A DNA stretch of 64,000 nt from Mycolicibacterium parafortuitum (lineage in GTDB: Bacteria; Actinomycetota; Actinomycetes; Mycobacteriales; Mycobacteriaceae), in NCBI RefSeq assembly GCF_010725485.1, contig NZ_AP022598.1, positions 2,356,001-2,420,000 of the forward strand. The letters are read 5' to 3'. The translations under genes were made by a program, and so were the position numbers. Each line of letters starts with the position of its first letter. The first letter of the stretch is position 1. Shown one piece after another: positions 46,638 to 55,050 of this stretch. Under the pieces are notes generated by a model. That model was given only the letters and a program-made list of their open reading frames with translations. It did not search any database and was not told where the DNA came from.

Positions 46638-47641
46638 GACGCTGATGATCCCACCAGCAGATTCTTGGCGGCCTTCTTCTCCGCCATCTGACGCAGCCGC
46701 TCCTCGCGGCGGTGCTTGGCGACCTCGAACTTGTCGACGGCGTCCTGCAGCTCCTCGACGAGCAGGCCGAGGTCGTCGCGCATCCGCGCGCTCTCGCCGT
46801 TGAAGTCCTCACGCTCGAAGATGCGCCACTTCTTCAGCACCGGCATCACGATGTCCTCGAGATGGATCCTCGGGTCGTAGACCCCGCCGGAGGCGATGGT
46901 CACGGCGCGCCGGCGGAAGTCCGGGATCGTGTATCCGGGCATCTTGAAGTTGCGCAGCACCTTGTGCAGCGACTTCATCGCCTGGTCGGGGGCGATCTCG
47001 AAACCGGCCTCCGACACGTCGCGGTAGAAGATCATGTGCAGGTTCTCGTCGGCCGAGACGCGCTGCAGCAGCTGGTCGGCGATCGGCTCTTCACAGGCCT
47101 TGCCGGTGTTGCGGTGCGAGACGCGGGTGGCCAGCTCCTGGAACGTCACGTAGATGACCGAGTCGAACAGGCTCTCGGCGAACAGGTCGGCCTCGACCTG
47201 CTGGTTCTGGCCGGGGGAGAAGCCGCGGGTCATCTGCTCGACGCGCAGCATCTCCAGCTCGACCGGGTCGACGTTGCGGGTGACGATCAGGTAGTCACGC
47301 AGCGCGATACCGTGCCGGTTCTCCTCGGCGGTCCACCGGTTGACCCAGAAGCCCCACGGGCCGTCCATGGTGAAGTTCATCGCGATCTCGCGGTGATAGG
47401 ACGGGAGGTTGTCCTCGGTGAGCAGGTTCACCAGCATCGCGACCCGGGCGGTCTCGGACAGCTGCGACTGCTCCGGATCCCAGTCCTGGCCGCCGAGGGC
47501 GTAGTAGTTCTTGCCGTCGGACCACGGGATGTAGTCGTGCGGATTCCAGTCCTTCTTCATCCGCATGTGCCGGTTGACCAAAGGCTCGACGACGGGCTCG
47601 AGTTCCCTCAGCAGTTGCAGGTCGGTCAGGTCTTTCGACAC
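46634..47641 (-). CDS. desA1: Acyl-ACP desaturase DesA1
   Basis: The 335-residue diiron desaturase has ligand motifs EENRH (106-110) and DENLH (198-202). DesA1 introduces a double bond into meromycolate precursors and is essential in mycobacteria. It corresponds to Rv0824c. GTG at 47641 is preceded by GGGAGGTGTC. Upstream are two TATCTGT motifs (about 47655 and 47688) that may be regulator sites. The Dus gene overlaps its 3-prime end. Confidence 0.94.
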   Translation of the reverse strand: MSKDLTDLQLLRELEPVVEPLVNRHMRMKKDWNPHDYIPWSDGKNYYALGGQDWDPEQSQLSETARVAMLVNLLTEDNLPSYHREIAMNFTMDGPWGFWVNRWTAEENRHGIALRDYLIVTRNVDPVELEMLRVEQMTRGFSPGQNQQVEADLFAESLFDSVIYVTFQELATRVSHRNTGKACEEPIADQLLQRVSADENLHMIFYRDVSEAGFEIAPDQAMKSLHKVLRNFKMPGYTIPDFRRRAVTIASGGVYDPRIHLEDIVMPVLKKWRIFEREDFNGESARMRDDLGLLVEELQDAVDKFEVAKHRREERLRQMAEKKAAKNLLVGSSAS

Positions 47642-47748
47642 GACACCTCCCAGTTATCTGTACCTGATGGTTGCACTCAATATATCTGTGTACGTCGGTG
47701 ACATTCAAGCCGCCGCGCCGTGCCGCACACCAAGGTCGGAGGCCTCTT

Positions 47749-48330
47749 TTAGGTCACAGCCCTGCTGAGCAATAGCTCAGCACAGTGGTCGATGAACTGC
47801 TCTCGGGTGGCGGCCAGCCGGTTGTCGAGATATGCCGTGAACAATGCAGTGAGTGCCCCGATCAGGCCCGTGGCAACCATCGCCTGGGTGGTCGGATCGG
47901 TGATCCGGGTGAGGTTCTGCTGGAGCAACTCGATGAAGTTGGGCATCCAGCGCGCTCCGGAGCGGGCCAGCACCGGTTCGACCTCCGGGGCCAGCAGCAG
48001 CACCCGCCCGCGCGCCGGATCGTCGACCATCAGCGCGACGAACCGCTCGACGGCGTCGCGCATGCTCTCCGATTCGGCCAGCGTCGACATCGCCGCCGCG
48101 CACACCTCGTCGTAGACCGCGGCGACGTATTCGTCACGGTCGGAGAAGCTCTCGTAGAAGTAGCGTTCCGTCAGGCCTGCGGCCTTGCACACCGCGCGCA
48201 CCGTGAGGTTCGGGCCGCCGGGGCTGCCGAGAAGCGCGATGCCCGCGGCGATCAGCTCGTCGCGGCGAAGCGCCTGGCGATCGGGCAGCGGAACACCCGA
48301 CCATCTCCCGCGTCGTTGACCGGACGGCAC
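47749..48330 (-). CDS. TetR-family regulator
   Basis: The 193-residue protein has an N-terminal TetR helix-turn-helix: LTVRAVCKAAGLTERYFYESFSD. The C-terminal domain is ligand-binding-like with no recognised ligand. GTG at 48330 follows AGGAGG, though closely (3 nt); a TTG at 48357 gives nine more residues. It lies divergent to the DUF2236 gene with an imperfect dyad between them, and upstream of desA1 on the same strand. Position equals Rv0825c. Confidence 0.83.
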   Translation of the reverse strand: MPSGQRRGRWSGVPLPDRQALRRDELIAAGIALLGSPGGPNLTVRAVCKAAGLTERYFYESFSDRDEYVAAVYDEVCAAAMSTLAESESMRDAVERFVALMVDDPARGRVLLLAPEVEPVLARSGARWMPNFIELLQQNLTRITDPTTQAMVATGLIGALTALFTAYLDNRLAATREQFIDHCAELLLSRAVT

Positions 48331-48351
48331 GGCCCTCCTAAGCTCCATTAG

Positions 48352-48369
48352 TGACAACGTCTGTAGTCA
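48352..48369. promoter_or_regulatory. Candidate TetR operator between divergent genes
   Basis: TGACAAC and GTAGTCA form a 7-bp dyad with one mismatch and a GTCT centre. It lies between the TetR gene and the DUF2236 gene, as expected for an autoregulating TetR protein. Confidence 0.45.
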
Positions 48370-48402
48370 AAATTGCGTGATGCGTCGAACGGAAAGAGCA
48401 CA

Positions 48403-49422
48403 GTGACTCAAGATACGTCCGCGGCGGGGCCGGTGACCAGCGACTCCACGCCGGAGCCGGAGTCAGTGGCGGCGGGTTGCCCGGTCAGTCACGGCGGCTA
48501 CGACGCACCTCCGCAGCCGCTCGGCCCGGACTCGCTTACCTGGAAGTACTTCGGACAGTGGACCGGTCTGTTCCAGGGCCCGTGGGCCGGGTCGATGCAG
48601 AACATGCACCCGCAGCTGGGCGCCGCGGTCAAGGACCACTCGATCTTCTTCATGGAGCGCATGCCCCGGCTGCTGCGGTCGATCTACCCGATCGGCGGGG
48701 TGGTGTTCGACGGCGACCGCGCCCCGAGGACCGGCGCCCAGGTGCGCGACTACCACATCGGTCTCAACGGCGTGGACGAGCAAGGGCGCCGCTACAGCGC
48801 GCTGAACCCCGACGTCTTCTACTGGGCACACGCGACGTTCTTCAAATCCACACTGCTGGCCGCCGAGCGTTTCCACGGCGGGCTCACCGACGACCAGCGC
48901 AGGCAACTGTTCGAGGAGCACGTCACCTGGTACCGGATGTACGGCATGAGCATGCGCCCGGTCCCCAAGACCTGGGAGGAATTCCAGGAGTACTGGGATC
49001 ACATGTGCCGCAACGTGTTGGAGAACACCTGGGCCGCGCGTGAGGTGCTGGACCTGTCGACGATGCCCAAACACCCGTCGCTGGAATGGGTTCCGGACTG
49101 GCTGTGGACGCAGAACCTGAAGGTGATGCAGGGCTTTCTGGTGTTCATGACCGTCGGCCTGTACGACCCGCCGGTCCGCGAGCTGATGGGGTTCACCTGG
49201 TCCCCGCGTCAGGAATTCGTGCACCGGCGGATCGGGAACATGCTGCACCTGGCCACCAAGGTGCTGCCGGACCGGTGGTTGATGCATCCGCGGAAGCGCT
49301 CGGCGTTGGAACGCGAGTTCGGCCGTCTTCCCGCCGATTCACCGCTGGTCGAAACCCCGGCGCGCAACCTGCCCCCGGTCGAGTACCGGGACAACCCGCA
49401 CTACTACAGCCCGAAGGTGTGA
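48403..49422 (+). CDS. DUF2236 oxygenase-like protein (MpaB/Rv0826 family)
   Basis: The 339-residue protein has DUF2236 motifs DYHIGLNGVDEQGRRY, NPDVFYWAHATFF and WYRMYGMSMRPVP. The family includes mycophenolic-acid B and rubber oxygenase relatives and may bind heme through conserved histidines. GTG at 48403 after GGAAAGAG is preferred to 48373. Its stop is 1 bp from the convergent DUF2510 gene. The substrate is unknown. Corresponds to Rv0826. Confidence 0.82.
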   Translation: MTQDTSAAGPVTSDSTPEPESVAAGCPVSHGGYDAPPQPLGPDSLTWKYFGQWTGLFQGPWAGSMQNMHPQLGAAVKDHSIFFMERMPRLLRSIYPIGGVVFDGDRAPRTGAQVRDYHIGLNGVDEQGRRYSALNPDVFYWAHATFFKSTLLAAERFHGGLTDDQRRQLFEEHVTWYRMYGMSMRPVPKTWEEFQEYWDHMCRNVLENTWAAREVLDLSTMPKHPSLEWVPDWLWTQNLKVMQGFLVFMTVGLYDPPVRELMGFTWSPRQEFVHRRIGNMLHLATKVLPDRWLMHPRKRSALEREFGRLPADSPLVETPARNLPPVEYRDNPHYYSPKV

Positions 49423-49423
49423 G

Positions 49424-49780
49424 TCAGCGGCAGCGTATGTGCGGCGTCCACGCGGCACCATCGAAATAGCGCAGCCGGCAAGGGTTTTGCGGGTCCGGGT
49501 ACCAGTTCGGCCCCGCCGGCGTATAGCGGCCGTACAGCCCCCGTGGATCACCGGCGGCGCTGAGGCGGTTCTCGTAGTCGGCACGTGCCCGCAGGCCGGC
49601 GTCGCGGATCGCGGCGGCGCGGCGGCGTCTGCGCACGACGACGAACAGGCCGACCGCGACGACGAGAGCCACCGCTTCGTACCAGCCCTGCCACAGCCAC
49701 CACGTCAGCGTCGTCGCCGCGACGGCGGTCACCACCGGGTGACGACGCAGAAATGGTCGTTGAACGTGCTGGTCGAGCAT
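49424..49780 (-). CDS. DUF2510 membrane protein
   Basis: The 118-residue protein has a membrane region (~16-50, one hairpin or two helices), a very basic stretch (RRRRRAAA), and a C-terminal DUF2510 motif ending WYPDPQNPCRLRYFDGAAW. DUF2510 is a short actinobacterial module of unknown role. It converges on and nearly touches the DUF2236 gene. Confidence 0.75.
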   Translation of the reverse strand: MLDQHVQRPFLRRHPVVTAVAATTLTWWLWQGWYEAVALVVAVGLFVVVRRRRRAAAIRDAGLRARADYENRLSAAGDPRGLYGRYTPAGPNWYPDPQNPCRLRYFDGAAWTPHIRCR

Positions 49781-49882
49781 CGAAACCGATCATACGAGTG
49801 GAACGTGCTGCGGCATTCCGGGTCGATGACCGCAGCGGCGCGTCATGTTTGCGTTTTCCGGACAGCGGCTAGCTTGGAAGGC

Positions 49883-50779
49883 ATGCAGGCGCCGGAGATC
49901 CTTGGCGGTCGCTACGAGCTGGGGCGCGTTCTCGGCCGCGGCGGGATGGCCGAGGTGCGCGAGGCGTGGGACAAGCGGTTAGGGCGCCCCGTCGCGGTGA
50001 AGCTTCTGTATCCGTCGGTGTGCACCCAGCCCGACACCCGGCGCCGGTTCACCACCGAGGCGCGTGCCGCGGCAGCGCTGAACCACCCGCACGTCGTCGC
50101 GGTCCACGACTCGGGTGTGCACGAGGGGCGTCACTACATCGTGCTGGAGCGACTGCCCGGTCAGAATCTGGCCGATGTGCTGGCTCACCACGGGCCGCTG
50201 CCTGCCGAGCAGGTGCGCGCGATCATGCGCGATGTGCTCTCGGCGCTGGGCGCCGCACACCGCAGTGGTGTGCTGCACCGCGACATCAAACCCGCCAACA
50301 TCCTGTTCACCGAATTCGGCGGGGTGAAGATCGCCGACTTCGGCGTCGCGAAGAGCCCCGACACACCGCAGACGCTGACGAACCGGGTCTTCGGCACGAT
50401 GGCCTACCTGCCGTTCGACCGGATCGCCGGCCGGCCGGCCACCCCCAGTGACGATCTGTACGCGCTCGGCGTGGTGGCCTACGAGGCGCTCACGGCCCGT
50501 CGTGCGTACCCGCAGGAGAATCTGACCGCACTCGCCGACGCGATCGCCGCGGGCCGGCTCGCTCCGCTGTCGACGCTTCGGCCGGACCTGGACCCGGCGT
50601 TGGCGATGACGATCGAACGCGCGATGGCCCGCGATCCACGGTTCCGGTTCGCCACCGCCGAGCAGATGCTCGCCAGTCTGGACGCACCGACCCGGCGGCC
50701 GGGACGCGCCGGGGGAGTGCTCGCCGCGACCGCGGTCCTGATTCTTTTCGCACTCGCGGCATTAGTAGTCGTCGCGTAG
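49883..50779 (+). CDS. Short Ser/Thr protein kinase with terminal membrane helix
   Basis: The 298-residue Hanks-type kinase has glycine loop GRGGMAEV (18-25), ATP lysine K40, alpha-C Glu59, catalytic HRDIKPAN (D134) and DFG (D152). The usual APE after the activation loop is replaced by LPFDR. The C-terminal ~22 residues form a membrane helix with no extracellular sensor domain. ATG at 49883 with GGAAGG is used; the upstream open frame is shadow. It could phosphorylate envelope or regulatory targets; no adjacent phosphatase or FHA protein is seen. Confidence 0.85.
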   Translation: MQAPEILGGRYELGRVLGRGGMAEVREAWDKRLGRPVAVKLLYPSVCTQPDTRRRFTTEARAAAALNHPHVVAVHDSGVHEGRHYIVLERLPGQNLADVLAHHGPLPAEQVRAIMRDVLSALGAAHRSGVLHRDIKPANILFTEFGGVKIADFGVAKSPDTPQTLTNRVFGTMAYLPFDRIAGRPATPSDDLYALGVVAYEALTARRAYPQENLTALADAIAAGRLAPLSTLRPDLDPALAMTIERAMARDPRFRFATAEQMLASLDAPTRRPGRAGGVLAATAVLILFALAALVVVA

Positions 50780-50899
50780 CGAAATCGTCGTTCTGACCTG
50801 CGCATATACGGTTGCTAACCGGTGGGTCGCGGTCAGGTAACGATCAGCGCGCCGTATTCAGATTTGATCATGAATGGTGTATTTTGCTGATTTTTTCGT

Positions 50900-50905
50900 T
50901 ATCTT
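50900..50905 (+). promoter_or_regulatory. -10 box of a leaderless transcript
   Basis: TATCTT ends 7 bp before the GTG at 50913 and no ribosome-binding site is present, so the LAS-type peptidase gene is probably translated from a leaderless mRNA. The preceding ~110 bp hold no gene. Confidence 0.55.
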
Positions 50906-50912
50906 GCTGAAC

Positions 50913-51599
50913 GTGGGTCGGCACTCATTACCGAAGCAGCGGCGAAATCCGTCGGTCTATCTGGTATCGGCACTCGCGCCCGCGGCGGTGTTCCTGGCCG
51001 TCAGAGGCGACGCCGGCCCGGTCGCGACCGTCGCGGATGAAGAACCCGTCGCCGCCCCGGCACCCGCTCCCGTCGTGGAGGAGGCCGTGCCGTGCTGTGT
51101 CGAGGTCGTCGCGGCGCCGGCCACCGGCCCGCAGCCCGCGCTGCTGACCGATCCTGGCAGCGCGGAGATCGCATCGGCATCGCTGGTCTCCGCGTCACGC
51201 TGGCGTGTGGTGGACCCGACGCTGCCCGCCGGAGTCGCCCCTGAGCGCGGCCTGCAGGTGCGCACGATCCTGACCGCTCGCAGCATCAGCGCGGAGTTCC
51301 CGGAGATCAACAACATCGGCGGGGTGCGTTCGGACTACCTGCGCTGGCACCCCAACGGTCTCGCGCTGGACGTGATGATCCCGAACCCGTCGTCGCAGGC
51401 CGGCATCGCGCTCGGCAATCAGATCGTGGCCTACGTGCTTGGCAACGCGAAGCGCTTCGGCATCCAGGACGCGATCTGGCGGGGTGTGTACTACACGCCA
51501 GGCGGAGCCCGCGCCGGCGGCTACGGCCACTACGACCACGTGCACGTCACGACCACCGGCGGGGGCTACCCGACCGGTGACGAGGTCTACTACCGCTAG
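50913..51599 (+). CDS. Secreted LAS-type metallopeptidase-like protein
   Basis: The 228-residue protein has a signal-anchor (~12-30), a Pro/Ala/Val-rich linker with CC (~60), and a C-terminal domain. There HPNGLALDV and GHYDHVHV give the H...D...H zinc pattern of LAS peptidases (M15-like, ARB_07466 C-terminal domain), which cut peptidoglycan cross-bridges or stem peptides. GTG at 50913 fits a leaderless start; a start at 50874 would put the membrane segment unusually far in. Activity is not proven. Confidence 0.72.
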   Translation: MGRHSLPKQRRNPSVYLVSALAPAAVFLAVRGDAGPVATVADEEPVAAPAPAPVVEEAVPCCVEVVAAPATGPQPALLTDPGSAEIASASLVSASRWRVVDPTLPAGVAPERGLQVRTILTARSISAEFPEINNIGGVRSDYLRWHPNGLALDVMIPNPSSQAGIALGNQIVAYVLGNAKRFGIQDAIWRGVYYTPGGARAGGYGHYDHVHVTTTGGGYPTGDEVYYR

Positions 51600-51667
51600 T
51601 CGCTCCGGCACCTTGCACCGCGAGCGCGCGGGTCTGCACACCGACGCGCCGCTCTTTCCGGACTTTC

Positions 51668-51699
51668 CCGCGCGCTCGTCGCCGCCGAGCGCGCGGTTT
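51668..51699 (+). terminator. Intrinsic terminator
   Basis: An 11-bp perfect stem (CCGCGCGCTCG) with a 7-nt loop is followed by TTTG. It lies 70 bp after the peptidase gene and before the tRNA-Lys gene on the opposite strand. Confidence 0.65.
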
Positions 51700-51740
51700 G
51701 TGCCTGTCTTCGCGCTGATATCGCCGTCTGACGATCGTGG

Positions 51741-51813
51741 TGCCCCCACCAGGGCTCGAACCTGGGACCTGCGGATTAAAAGTCCGTAGCTCTACCGACT
51801 GAGCTATAGGGGC
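51741..51813 (-). tRNA. tRNA-Lys (anticodon TTT)
   Basis: Cloverleaf read on the minus strand: acceptor GCCCCTA pairs with TGGGGGC, D arm GCTCAGTCGGTAGAGC, anticodon loop CTTTTAA, T loop TTCGAGC. CCA is encoded (51738-51740). The first anticodon-stem pair is A-C. Confidence 0.95.
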
Positions 51814-51858
51814 GTGGTGTCTCTCTGAGACGCCAAAAGGATACGGTACACAGCCAGT

Positions 51859-51888
51859 TTGAGGATTTGGGTGTCCGTACCCTAAGCT
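51859..51888 (+). promoter_or_regulatory. Promoter of the Glu-Asp-Phe tRNA operon
   Basis: TTGAGG (51859-51864), 18 bp, TAAGCT (51883-51888), about 50 bp ahead of tRNA-Glu. The region between the divergent tRNA genes (51814-51943) has no other gene. Confidence 0.55.
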
Positions 51889-51943
51889 ATCGAAGCTCCC
51901 AACGGACAGAGCGTTGTGAGTGCCCCGGAGGAATTCGGAATAG

Positions 51944-52016
51944 GCCCCCATCGTCTAGTGGCCTAGGACGCCGCCCTTTCACGGCGGTAGCACGGGTTCG
52001 AATCCCGTTGGGGGTA
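51944..52016 (+). tRNA. tRNA-Glu (anticodon TTC)
   Basis: Acceptor GCCCCCA pairs with TGGGGGT. The anticodon stem CCGCC/GGCGG holds loop CTTTCAC with anticodon TTC. The T arm is CGGGTTCGAATCCCG. CCA is not encoded. Confidence 0.95.
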
Positions 52017-52055
52017 CTCGCTACGACCACTTCGGTGGGAGGAGCAACACAGTAA

Positions 52056-52132
52056 GGCCCTGTGGCGCAGTTGGTTAGCGCGCCGCCCTGTCACGGCGGA
52101 GGTCGCGGGTTCGAGTCCCGTCAGGGTCGCCA
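52056..52132 (+). tRNA. tRNA-Asp (anticodon GTC)
   Basis: Acceptor GGCCCTG pairs with CAGGGTC. The anticodon stem CCGCC/GGCGG holds loop CTGTCAC. The T arm is GCGGGTTCGAGTCCCGT and CCA is encoded. It lies 39 bp after tRNA-Glu and is likely co-transcribed. Confidence 0.96.
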
Positions 52133-52173
52133 TTACGGCGAGGCACTTGCCAGGCAAGTGAACGGTGCCGTCC

Positions 52174-52250
52174 GGCCAGGTAGCTCAGTTGGTACGAGCG
52201 TCCGCCTGAAAAGCGGAAGGTCGCCGGTTCGATCCCGGCCCTGGCCACCA
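52174..52250 (+). tRNA. tRNA-Phe (anticodon GAA)
   Basis: Acceptor GGCCAGG pairs with CCTGGCC. Anticodon loop CTGAAAA, T arm GCCGGTTCGATCCCGGC, CCA encoded. An 8-bp hairpin (CACTTGCC-A-GGCAAGTG, 52144-52160) lies in the spacer after tRNA-Asp and may be a processing signal. Confidence 0.96.
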
Positions 52251-52263
52251 CCACGTCGGTGAC

Positions 52264-52833
52264 ATGATGTACCCGATGATTCGTCTCCTCGCCTCCGCAG
52301 CCGCACTGTCCGCCCTTGCGACATTGCTCGCGCCCGCGGCCGCCGCACAACCCGACACCACCCTGGTGGATCTCGTCGACGCCGCAGCGCGCCGCCTGCA
52401 GGTGGCCGACCCGATCGCGGCGAACAAGTTCCACACCGGCGGCCCGATCCAGGACCCGGTCCGCGAGCAGCAGGTCCTCGATGCGGTCTCGGCCGAGGCC
52501 ACCGCGCTGAACCTGGACCCGAACTACGTCACGACGGTGTTCCGGGACCAGATCGACGCGACCGTCGCGATCGAGTACAGCCGGCTCGCGCAGTGGACGT
52601 TCGACCCGGCGGTCGCCCCGGCGGAGGCGCCGGACCTGGCGTCCTCCCGCGGGGTCATCGACGCGCTGAACCGCGAGATGGTCACCCGAATGGCCGACGA
52701 GTGGGCCAAGCTGCATTCGCCGGCCTGCCCGGCCGAACTCGACCGGGCGAAGGCGACCGTGGTGCGGGAGCGCCGTCTGGACCCCCTCTACGTGCAGGGC
52801 ATCGACTTCGCGACCCGCAACTACTGCCGCTGA
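52264..52833 (+). CDS. Secreted chorismate mutase (AroQ gamma type)
   Basis: The 189-residue exported protein has a signal peptide ending near AAAAQP (~28). An all-helical AroQ domain follows with active-site-type residues in ADPIAANKFHTGG, IQDPVREQQ and the C-terminal RERRLDPLY, and cysteines ACPAEL and NYCR. The secreted M. tuberculosis relative is Rv1885c, which converts chorismate to prephenate; the periplasmic role is unclear. Two ATGs at 52264 and 52267 precede it and no ribosome-binding site is evident. Confidence 0.85.
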   Translation: MMYPMIRLLASAAALSALATLLAPAAAAQPDTTLVDLVDAAARRLQVADPIAANKFHTGGPIQDPVREQQVLDAVSAEATALNLDPNYVTTVFRDQIDATVAIEYSRLAQWTFDPAVAPAEAPDLASSRGVIDALNREMVTRMADEWAKLHSPACPAELDRAKATVVRERRLDPLYVQGIDFATRNYCR

Positions 52834-52840
52834 GCCGACC

Positions 52841-53419
52841 ATGTCCCGTGAGCCCACCGATTTCCGCGGGCGGTTGCTCGACGCACTGGAGGCGTCCATC
52901 GCCGAGCACGGTTACGCCAAGAGCACCGTCGCCGACATCGTCCGGCGGGCGCGAACCTCCCGGCGCACCTTCTATGAGCATTTCGACAGCAGGGAGTCGT
53001 GCTTCGTCGCGCTGCTGACCGACGCGAACACCGACCAGGTCCGGCAGATCTCCGAAGCCGTCGATCCGAGCGCACCGTGGCAGAAGCAGGTGCGCCAGGC
53101 CATCGAGACGTGGATCTCATCGGCAGAAGCCCGTCCGGCCCTGATGCTCAGCTGGATTCGGGACGTCCCGTCGCTCGGCGCGGTCGCACGAGGACTGCAG
53201 CGCGAGTCGCTGGAGAGCTTCATCGACATGGTCGGCACGCTGGGCGCCACCGACGAGTTCCGTGCCGCCGGCGTGGGTCCGGTGTCGCGGCAGCGCATCA
53301 TCATGCTGCTCGGTGGCCTGCGTGAACTGACCGCGATCACCGTCGAGGAAGGCGGCACGATGAGCGACGTCACCGAAGAGGCCGTCGATGCCTCCATCGC
53401 GCTGCTGAGTCCGCACTGA
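52841..53419 (+). CDS. TetR-family regulator
   Basis: The 192-residue protein has HTH STVADIVRRARTSRRTFYEHF (~28-48) and a TetR C-terminal domain. It starts 8 bp after the chorismate mutase stop, so the two may be co-transcribed, although no functional link is evident. The regulated genes are unknown. Confidence 0.85.
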   Translation: MSREPTDFRGRLLDALEASIAEHGYAKSTVADIVRRARTSRRTFYEHFDSRESCFVALLTDANTDQVRQISEAVDPSAPWQKQVRQAIETWISSAEARPALMLSWIRDVPSLGAVARGLQRESLESFIDMVGTLGATDEFRAAGVGPVSRQRIIMLLGGLRELTAITVEEGGTMSDVTEEAVDASIALLSPH

Positions 53420-53444
53420 GCCGAACACGTCGACGCGCCGGCGG

Positions 53445-54236
53445 TCAGCCGGTGGCTTTCGCGCGCTGATAGAGCGCCGGGTCGTGGCTGCACAGGATCA
53501 TCAGGTCCGGTTCCCGGCGCCGGTACAGCTCGGTGAGCCGGGCGTGATTGTCCCGCACCTTCTTTCGGTCCGCCGCGACCGCCATCTCGAAGGCCGCCAA
53601 CGACTTCGGCATCGGCGGTCCGTCACCGACCTCGCTGAGGTGGAAGAACGCATCGCCGGCGTGCAACAGCCACCGGTCCCCGGCGTCGACGGCCACGCAG
53701 GCGTGACCGTCGGTGTGGCCGGGCAGCGGCACCAGTGCGAAGCCGGGGCCGATCTCCGAAAGTTGTTTCGCCGCGGCGAATCCGCGCCACGACTCACCCT
53801 CGGCCTCGTGCTCGACGAGTTTCGGGCCGTGCGCCCACTGTGACGGCTGGAACCGGATTCGGCTCTGGATGGAACGAGACCGCATGGCGGAGAACGCTTC
53901 CCGCGCCGTGACGTGGACGGTGGCGTCGGGGAAGTCCGCGAGCCCGCCGATGTGGTCGGCATCGAAGTGCGTGACGATGATGTGGCGCACATCGGAGCTG
54001 CGAAACCCCAGCAGCGGCAGCTGCGCCGCCAGCGTCTCGGCGTGATCGAAGGCAGGTCTGATGAGCCGGCGCCGGATGCGGCCCAGCCCGTCGGGCCGGG
54101 CGCAGTCGTTGGTGCCGAATCCGCTGTCGACGAGCACCAGCCCGCCGTTCGTTTCGATCACAAGCACATGGCAGACCAGCGGGTCGGGCACCCCGAGCGG
54201 CCTCATGGTGCCGCAGTTGAGGTGGTGCACCTTCAT
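53445..54236 (-). CDS. Metallo-beta-lactamase-fold hydrolase
   Basis: The 263-residue MBL-fold enzyme has zinc motif THFDADHIGG (89-98, HxDxDH form), a further His in LPGHTDGHACV, Asp in LLHAGDAFF and the C-terminal His in CSHDP. The pattern fits lactonase or general MBL hydrolases. ATG at 54236 with GGGGGAA is chosen over a frame open to 54329. It diverges from the TetR gene at 54328, which may regulate it. Confidence 0.85.
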   Translation of the reverse strand: MKVHHLNCGTMRPLGVPDPLVCHVLVIETNGGLVLVDSGFGTNDCARPDGLGRIRRRLIRPAFDHAETLAAQLPLLGFRSSDVRHIIVTHFDADHIGGLADFPDATVHVTAREAFSAMRSRSIQSRIRFQPSQWAHGPKLVEHEAEGESWRGFAAAKQLSEIGPGFALVPLPGHTDGHACVAVDAGDRWLLHAGDAFFHLSEVGDGPPMPKSLAAFEMAVAADRKKVRDNHARLTELYRRREPDLMILCSHDPALYQRAKATG

Positions 54237-54315
54237 CAGAGTTCCCCCGGCGTCGTGTGCTGCCCTGTAGTCAACAGACTCGGCGGCGGCGGCGCAACGC
54301 AAAAGTGCGGTCGGG

Positions 54316-54321
54316 TAATTT
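54316..54321 (+). promoter_or_regulatory. -10 box of a probably leaderless TetR gene
   Basis: TAATTT ends 6 bp before the ATG at 54328. No Shine-Dalgarno is present. Confidence 0.4.
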
Positions 54322-54327
54322 ACGCTC

Positions 54328-54933
54328 ATGGTCCGGCCTGCTCAGACGGCGCGCAGTGAGCGCACGCGGGAAGCGCTGCGCCAGGCCGCCGTCGTGCGGT
54401 TCCTCGCCCAGGGGGTCGAGGACACCACCGCCGAGCAGATCGCCTCCGACGCCGGGGTGTCGCTGCGGACGTTCTACCGGCATTTCGCGTCCAAGCACGA
54501 CCTGCTGTTCGCCGATTACGACGCGGGCCTGCACTGGTTCAGGGCGGCCCTGGCGGCGTGCTCACCCGAGGATCCGATCATCGAGTCGGTCCAGGCCGCG
54601 ATCATGGCCGCACCCTATGACGACTGGGCCGTCACCAACATCGCGGCGATGCGCTCCCAGGAACTCGACGACGGCCGCATCGTGCGCCACATCCGCCAGG
54701 TGGAGGCCGAATTCGCCGAGGCGATCGAAGAGCACATGACCAAGAGCAACAACGCGTCGCGCGGCACCGACGAACGCATGCGCGTCACCGTCACGGCGCG
54801 CTGCATCGCCGCGGCGGTGTTCGGCGCGATGGAGGTCTGGATGCTCGGCGAGGACCGCTCCCTGTCCGAACTGGACCGGTTGTGCCGGCACGCGCTGGAG
54901 CTGCTGCGCACCGGGATCGAGGACCCCCGCTAG
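54328..54933 (+). CDS. TetR-family regulator
   Basis: The 201-residue protein has HTH TTAEQIASDAGVSLRTFYRHF (~33-53) and a C-terminal domain of the mycofactocin/MftR-like TetR shape (DRSLSELDRLCRHALELL). Downstream lies a strong dyad (55001-55028) ahead of a flavin oxidoreductase that it may control. The start appears leaderless. Confidence 0.86.
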   Translation: MVRPAQTARSERTREALRQAAVVRFLAQGVEDTTAEQIASDAGVSLRTFYRHFASKHDLLFADYDAGLHWFRAALAACSPEDPIIESVQAAIMAAPYDDWAVTNIAAMRSQELDDGRIVRHIRQVEAEFAEAIEEHMTKSNNASRGTDERMRVTVTARCIAAAVFGAMEVWMLGEDRSLSELDRLCRHALELLRTGIEDPR

Positions 54934-55000
54934 TCCGCCGAGACTGCAGGTACGCAGCCCTCCACTCGAACATCTCCTGCTGGAATGCAATTTCGGCTGT

Positions 55001-55028
55001 GATGTTTTGTCATTATTGACAAAACATC
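55001..55028. promoter_or_regulatory. 28-bp palindromic operator upstream of the PYROXD2-like gene
   Basis: Perfect 12-bp arms (GATGTTTTGTCA and its complement) flank TTAT. The AT-rich dyad ends 23 bp before the ATG at 55051 and carries TGTCA-N4-TGACA at its core, a TetR-type operator. It may instead or also terminate the upstream tetR gene. Confidence 0.65.
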
Positions 55029-55050
55029 GCTGTCGTGTCAGCCTCAGCCG

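Noticed and set aside
51741..52250. tRNA genes as an integration hot spot with attachment sites
   Set aside because: No integrase, and no direct repeat of a tRNA 3-prime end was noticed around the cluster.
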